Source of the DNA: Parvularcula sp964484475
GTDB taxonomy: Bacteria; Pseudomonadota; Alphaproteobacteria; Caulobacterales; Parvularculaceae
NCBI GenBank assembly: GCA_964484475.1
Contig: CAZAFU010000049.1
Coordinates: 1-19,200 of the forward strand
Direction of reading: 5' to 3'
Length of the DNA: 19,200 bases
In this document: positions 15,309 to 19,200 of the stretch, piece after piece
How the letters are laid out: every line of letters starts with the position of its first letter
Position numbering within the stretch: the stretch's first letter is position 1
The notes under the pieces: generated by a model
The model's database searches: none
What the model was told of the DNA's origin: nothing
What the model saw: the letters and a program-made list of their open reading frames with translations, nothing else
Position numbers and translations under genes: made by a program

Positions 15309-16217
15309 ATGTCAGCCTTTCCCCACGCACCGCTCGCGTCGGAAGATGACCTGATCACAAGGATCATCCCCCGCGCCCGCGATCTCGGCAGTTTCAGTGT
15401 GCGCCGCGCCCTGCCTTCGCCGCAACGCCAGATGGTCGGGCCCTTCATCTTCTTCGACCAGATGGGCCCGGCTCATTTTGCCGAAGGCGAGGGCATGGAT
15501 GTGAGGCCCCACCCGCATATCGGCCTCTCGACGGTCACCTATCTGTTCGGTGGCCGGATCCGGCACCGGGACAGCCTCGGCACAACCCAGGATATCACCC
15601 CCGGCGCGGTGAACTGGATGACCGCCGGCAGGGGGATCACCCACTCCGAACGAACGCCCGAGGACCTTCAGGGCAAGGCGCACGAGACCTTCGGCATTCA
15701 GACCTGGCTTGCGCTGCCCAAGGACCGCGAGGAGGACGATCCCTCCTTCGTCCACCATCCCGAAAGCGACCTGCCGGAGCTGAGCGGTGAAGGCATCGAG
15801 GGACGTCTCATCCTTGGCGATGCCTATGGCGCGTCCTCCCCGGTCAGGACGTCTTCGGAAAGTCTTTACGTCGACCTTTCCCTGTTGCCCGGAACGAAGC
15901 TCCCCCTGCCGCGACAGGAGGACAGGGGCGTCTACGTGGTGACCGGTTCCGTCAAACTGTCCGACCTTCAAGTGGAAGCGGGCCAGATGCTGGTCTTCGG
16001 CGACGGCGATCACGCGGTCCAGGCGGGGGAAGACGGCGCGCGGGTGATGGTCTTCGGCGGCGCGGTGATGGACGGGCCACGTCACATCCACTGGAACTTC
16101 GTCGCGAGCTCGCTGGACATGATCGAGGAGGCGAAGAGTGAGTGGAAGCGCGAAGACCACGGACGTTTCGCACTACCGCCCCATGACGCCGGTGAATTCA
16201 TTCCGCTGAAGGACTGA
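15309..16217 (+). CDS. Pirin family protein
   Basis: A 302-residue bicupin of the pirin family, usually an iron-binding cytosolic protein; some members show quercetin dioxygenase activity or act as redox regulators. The N-terminal cupin shows RPHPHIGLSTVTYLF, with the paired His that bind metal, followed by GAVNWMTAGRGITHSER, which supplies the remaining metal ligands. The C-terminal pirin_C domain follows (EDGARVMVFGGAVMDGPRHIHWNFV). An in-frame ATG lies 33 bases upstream, but AAAGGAGA sits directly before the ATG at 15309, so this start is chosen. The stop codon abuts the stop of the convergent pbpC with no base between them. Confidence 0.92.
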   Translation: MSAFPHAPLASEDDLITRIIPRARDLGSFSVRRALPSPQRQMVGPFIFFDQMGPAHFAEGEGMDVRPHPHIGLSTVTYLFGGRIRHRDSLGTTQDITPGAVNWMTAGRGITHSERTPEDLQGKAHETFGIQTWLALPKDREEDDPSFVHHPESDLPELSGEGIEGRLILGDAYGASSPVRTSSESLYVDLSLLPGTKLPLPRQEDRGVYVVTGSVKLSDLQVEAGQMLVFGDGDHAVQAGEDGARVMVFGGAVMDGPRHIHWNFVASSLDMIEEAKSEWKREDHGRFALPPHDAGEFIPLKD

Positions 16218-18215
16218 TCATTTCACACGCACGTCGGCGGTTGTGCTGCGGCCCTCGGCGTCCACGAGAGTGATCTCGTAGAAGCCGGGGCCGGCGGGGT
16301 TCCAGAGGACATTGGCGCTCCTGTCCGTCCGGAGGGCTTCGCCATCGGCGTACCACCTGAGGGTCCCGTTCCCGCGCCCCGCGAGGACGAAGGGACTGCC
16401 ATCCTCCTTCGGCCAGAGCTTCGATCCGGGAGGCGGGAAGACGATGGTGGGGCCTTCCTCCGCCTGCATGGGGCTGGTCGGTGCCTGTTCCAACGGGCGC
16501 AGGGGAATTGCGGCCCTCCGCGGTGGCTCGATGGCGTCGAAGAGCTCGAAGAGGAGGGGCAGCGCGGCCTGCCTCCCCGTCTTTCCCGGCCTCGCGCCGC
16601 CGTCGGGCCTGCCAGCCCAGACGACGATCACGTGCTCGGCGCCGACCCCGACCGCCCACGCATCGCGATAGCCATAGGAGGTTCCCGTCTTGAAGGCGAT
16701 GCGCGGCGCCCCTTCGGTGAGAGCGGCGGGAATCCGTCCCTGCACAGACGGGGACGATCTCAGGATGTCGAGGACTTCCCCCGCGGCCTCCGCGGCCATG
16801 AAACGGGTACCGACGGCTTCACGGTTGGCTTCGGCCTCTGCTGGCGTATAGGCGAGCGGCTTGTCGATGCCGCCCTCCGCCAGCCCGGCATGGAGGCGAC
16901 CGAGGTCCCTTGCGGAAAGACCGAGCCCGCCGAGGGCGAGGGCTAGGCCCTGTCCTTCCTCGGCGGCGAAGGGCGCGGCGGGCGTCACGCCGATCAGGTT
17001 GAGCACCCCCGTAAGGCGTTCCGCCTTCAGACGATCGAGGAGAAGGACCGCGGGCACGTTGAGCGAATGCTGGAGCGCTTCGGTGAGGGTCAGTTCCCCC
17101 GAAAAATCGCGGGCGAAATTGCGCGGGGCGTAGGACCCGAACCGGACGGGGAGGTCGGCAACCACGGTGCCGGGCTGGGCGATGCCTTCGTCGAAAGCCA
17201 GTCCGTAGATCAGGGGCTTGAGCGTCGATCCCGGCGAGCGCTTGCGCGTCGTCAGGTCGAGCCAGCCGCCCTCCCGGGACCGGACAGCCGATCCGGCCAG
17301 GGCGCGGACGCTGCGGTCCTCGCGGCGGATGACGAGGGCGGAAAGCTGCACCGAAGGGGGCAGGTCCAGTGCGCGCCTGGCCAGAAACCGTTCAAGAAGG
17401 CCCTGGGTCTCGGTGTCGATCATGGTGCGGACGACCCCTCCGGCCCCGCGCCGTTCATGGGCAAGGTGCCAGGCGAGGTCCGGGAAATCCCGCCGTTCCG
17501 AGGGCAGGGCGTCCTCCATCGCCTCGCGCGCGCGGCTTTCGGGGAGGAGACCTTTCGCGGCGAGCTTGCGCAGGACGTCGGCGCGGCCAGCCCTTGCGGC
17601 GCTCGGCCGCCTGTCCGGACGCCGCGCTTCTGGCGCCTGCGGGAGGGCCAGGAGCAGGGCGATCTCGCTGTCGGTCAGCTCGCGGGGTTCCTTGCCGAAG
17701 TAACCTAGGGACGCGGCACGCACACCCTCGAGATTGCCGCCGTAAGGCGCAAGGGTCAGGTAGAGAGCCAGGATTTCGTCCTTCGACAGCCGCCGCTCGA
17801 TCTGCAGGGCACGGACGGCCTGATGGAGCTTGCCGCCGAAGGTGCGGGGCCGTGGTTCGAGGAGGCGCGCGAGTTGCATGGTCAGGGTCGACGCCCCCGA
17901 GCGCACCTCGCCGGCAAGAAGGTTGGACCGTGCGGCACGCAGGACCGCGACGGGATCGACGCCGCTGTGGGTCCGGAAGCGGCGATCCTCGAGGGCAATC
18001 AGGGCTTCGATGAACCGCGGGTCGATATCCCCGGTATCGGCTGGCAGCCGCCAATACCCGTCCGTACTCGTAAAGAGGGTCAGGGGCCTGTCACCGGTCC
18101 CCAGAACCGCCGTCGATAGCGGGCGATCGAGAGGCGGGGGCAACGCGCGGTCCGTTGCCGCGACGGCAAGAAGCAGCGCGGCGGCCAGGGCAAGTATGCC
18201 GAGAAGGCGTTTCAC
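16218..18215 (-). CDS. pbpC: Penicillin-binding protein 1C
   Basis: Bifunctional peptidoglycan synthase of 665 residues. Residues 1-22 form a signal anchor. The GT51 glycosyltransferase domain (about 60-200) shows the catalytic Glu76 in LEDRRF, then SGASTLTMQLARLLEPR and LTLAPYGGNLEGV. The transpeptidase domain (about 265-530) has the active-site motif S330-T-L-K333, SLN at 384-386 and KTGTS at 509-513. A C-terminal BiPBP_C domain (about 585-665) ends the protein. The GTG start at 18215 overlaps the stop of the upstream alpha-2-macroglobulin gene in a GTGA tetramer, so translation is coupled. In bacteria that pair these genes, PbpC is thought to repair wall damage while the macroglobulin traps attacking proteases. 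Confidence 0.95.
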   Translation of the reverse strand: MKRLLGILALAAALLLAVAATDRALPPPLDRPLSTAVLGTGDRPLTLFTSTDGYWRLPADTGDIDPRFIEALIALEDRRFRTHSGVDPVAVLRAARSNLLAGEVRSGASTLTMQLARLLEPRPRTFGGKLHQAVRALQIERRLSKDEILALYLTLAPYGGNLEGVRAASLGYFGKEPRELTDSEIALLLALPQAPEARRPDRRPSAARAGRADVLRKLAAKGLLPESRAREAMEDALPSERRDFPDLAWHLAHERRGAGGVVRTMIDTETQGLLERFLARRALDLPPSVQLSALVIRREDRSVRALAGSAVRSREGGWLDLTTRKRSPGSTLKPLIYGLAFDEGIAQPGTVVADLPVRFGSYAPRNFARDFSGELTLTEALQHSLNVPAVLLLDRLKAERLTGVLNLIGVTPAAPFAAEEGQGLALALGGLGLSARDLGRLHAGLAEGGIDKPLAYTPAEAEANREAVGTRFMAAEAAGEVLDILRSSPSVQGRIPAALTEGAPRIAFKTGTSYGYRDAWAVGVGAEHVIVVWAGRPDGGARPGKTGRQAALPLLFELFDAIEPPRRAAIPLRPLEQAPTSPMQAEEGPTIVFPPPGSKLWPKEDGSPFVLAGRGNGTLRWYADGEALRTDRSANVLWNPAGPGFYEITLVDAEGRSTTADVRVK

Positions 18216-19200
18216 CGGCGGATGACGACCTCTCCGGATGCGGATCGTGCGAAGACCCCCTCGCGGTACATGTCTTCGGCGAATGCGCCCGGCAGTGTGA
18301 ACCGGCCCGGTGTGACCGCACGCACGATATAGGCAACGGTGAGAGGGTCGCGCCCCTGCAGGACGGCGGAGGCCACGAAACGGTCGTCACGGGCCTCGGC
18401 GATGTCGGGCTCGCCGAACGTGCCGAGGTCGGCGTAAGGACCGTCCGGCGCTCCGTCCCCGGGCCTCAGCACGGTCTCGATCTCGAAGCCGGCAGGGAGG
18501 AAGTCGTTGATTACGTATTGGGCCCGCGCCGCCCGCTCGGGGGTGAGGGTCAGGCGCACGACGAACCTGTCGCCCTGCGTGATATCCGACGGGTCGATGT
18601 CCCTTCCATCGGCATCGAGAACGGCTTTCTCGATGCGCAGATCGCTCGATATTGCTGGCGGCGCCTTGGACGGAGTGCCCGAGGCGACAGCGGTCACGAA
18701 GATCGGCCGGTCGCTCTCGTTCGCGAAGGGCTGGCCCAGATCGTCGCGCTCGTCGAGGACGGCCTGCTGGATCAGTGAGCCGTCATAGCGGAGCATCACC
18801 TCGTCGAGGCCGAAGCTCCGGACTGCCTTCAGGAGGAAAGCTTTTTCCTGCGTACTCAGACTGTCGGCCTGGGGAAGTTCATCGTCGATGTCCCGGAGGA
18901 TTTCCGCGGCCACCTCGGGCTGGCCGGTCTCGGAGAGGTGGAAGGCAAGCCCGGCGGCGTCGCGCCTCGGGCTCTGGTACCACGTGCCGGGGTTCTCGTA
19001 GCCCAGTCGCTCGCGCGCCGCCGCGAAGGCGCTTTGCGCGCGTCCCGCATCGCCGATCCGCGCGAGAGCGGCTGCGAGCTGTGCGAGGGCCAACGGGCTC
19101 TTGATCTGGTCGAGCTGGGCGTCATGCAGATAGCGAAGTCGGGAGCGGTCGGCGCTGTCGGCCCGGGTGAGCACATAAAGCGCGTAGGCCTCGCTCCGCT
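18212..19200 (-). CDS. Bacterial alpha-2-macroglobulin family protein, C-terminal part
   Basis: Partial gene that runs off the right edge of the window; about 328 C-terminal residues are visible. The reading frame stays open to the last base, so the GTG at 19174 is internal, not a start. The segment beginning RSEAYALYVLTRA belongs to the helical thioester-domain region; later parts (DRFVVRLTLTPERAARAQYVINDFLPAGFEIE and VAYIVRAVTPGRFTLPGAFAEDMY) match the C-terminal domains of YfhM-type proteins. These are periplasmic or outer-membrane-anchored protease traps. The bait region, the thioester CxEQ site and any lipobox lie outside the window. The coupling to pbpC by a 4-base overlap supports the assignment. 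Confidence 0.9.
   Translation of the reverse strand, partial: RSEAYALYVLTRADSADRSRLRYLHDAQLDQIKSPLALAQLAAALARIGDAGRAQSAFAAARERLGYENPGTWYQSPRRDAAGLAFHLSETGQPEVAAEILRDIDDELPQADSLSTQEKAFLLKAVRSFGLDEVMLRYDGSLIQQAVLDERDDLGQPFANESDRPIFVTAVASGTPSKAPPAISSDLRIEKAVLDADGRDIDPSDITQGDRFVVRLTLTPERAARAQYVINDFLPAGFEIETVLRPGDGAPDGPYADLGTFGEPDIAEARDDRFVASAVLQGRDPLTVAYIVRAVTPGRFTLPGAFAEDMYREGVFARSASGEVVIRR

Overview
The window reads as GC-rich chromosomal DNA from an alphaproteobacterium, most likely a Rhodobacterales-type (Roseobacter/Paracoccus-like) organism. Evidence: protein sequences of this type for GMP synthase, homoserine dehydrogenase followed directly by class II fructose-bisphosphatase, glutamyl-tRNA synthetase and class I PHA synthase; a perfect TTAA-N7-TTAA match to the CtrA box, a regulator typical of Alphaproteobacteria; and strong GAGGAGG-type ribosome binding sites. 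Species assignment is inference. Almost all of the window is housekeeping and accessory genes, tightly packed; no gene-free stretch exceeds 300 bases. No rRNA, tRNA, CRISPR array or insertion sequence was seen.

Layout. 15-2499 (+): guaA, then a DUF1499 membrane protein. 2517-5004 (-): a small charged ORF downstream of a long PHA synthase gene (phaC); the 172-base gap between them holds the CtrA-box match and overlapping inverted repeats. 5091-7848 (+): a small putative lipoprotein, then hom and glpX, which overlap by 8 bases. 7921-8637 (-): a secreted protein with two DUF3011 repeats. 8813-10484 (+): a CPA1 Na+/H+ antiporter and a 98-residue beta-rich protein. A 10-base run of N (10516-10525) follows. 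10584-13860 (+): a DUF421/YetF membrane protein, a pyruvate dehydrogenase E1 alpha gene broken by an internal deletion of about 49 bases, a PEP-CTERM-like secreted protein and a DUF2236 protein. 13914-16217 (+): gltX and a pirin. 16218-19200 (-): pbpC and the 3' end of an alpha-2-macroglobulin gene, which overlap by 4 bases and form a known periplasmic defence/repair pair.

No complete new multi-gene system was found. The points most worth a second look are: (1) a histone-H1-like Lys/Ala/Pro-rich N-terminal extension of about 130 residues on the PHA synthase, which might tether granules to DNA; (2) the broken pdhA, lacking pdhB and pdhC beside it, either a real recent lesion or an assembly error; (3) the CtrA-box match in front of an undescribed 48-residue ORF; and (4) a hairpin that buries the ribosome binding site of the PEP-CTERM-like gene.
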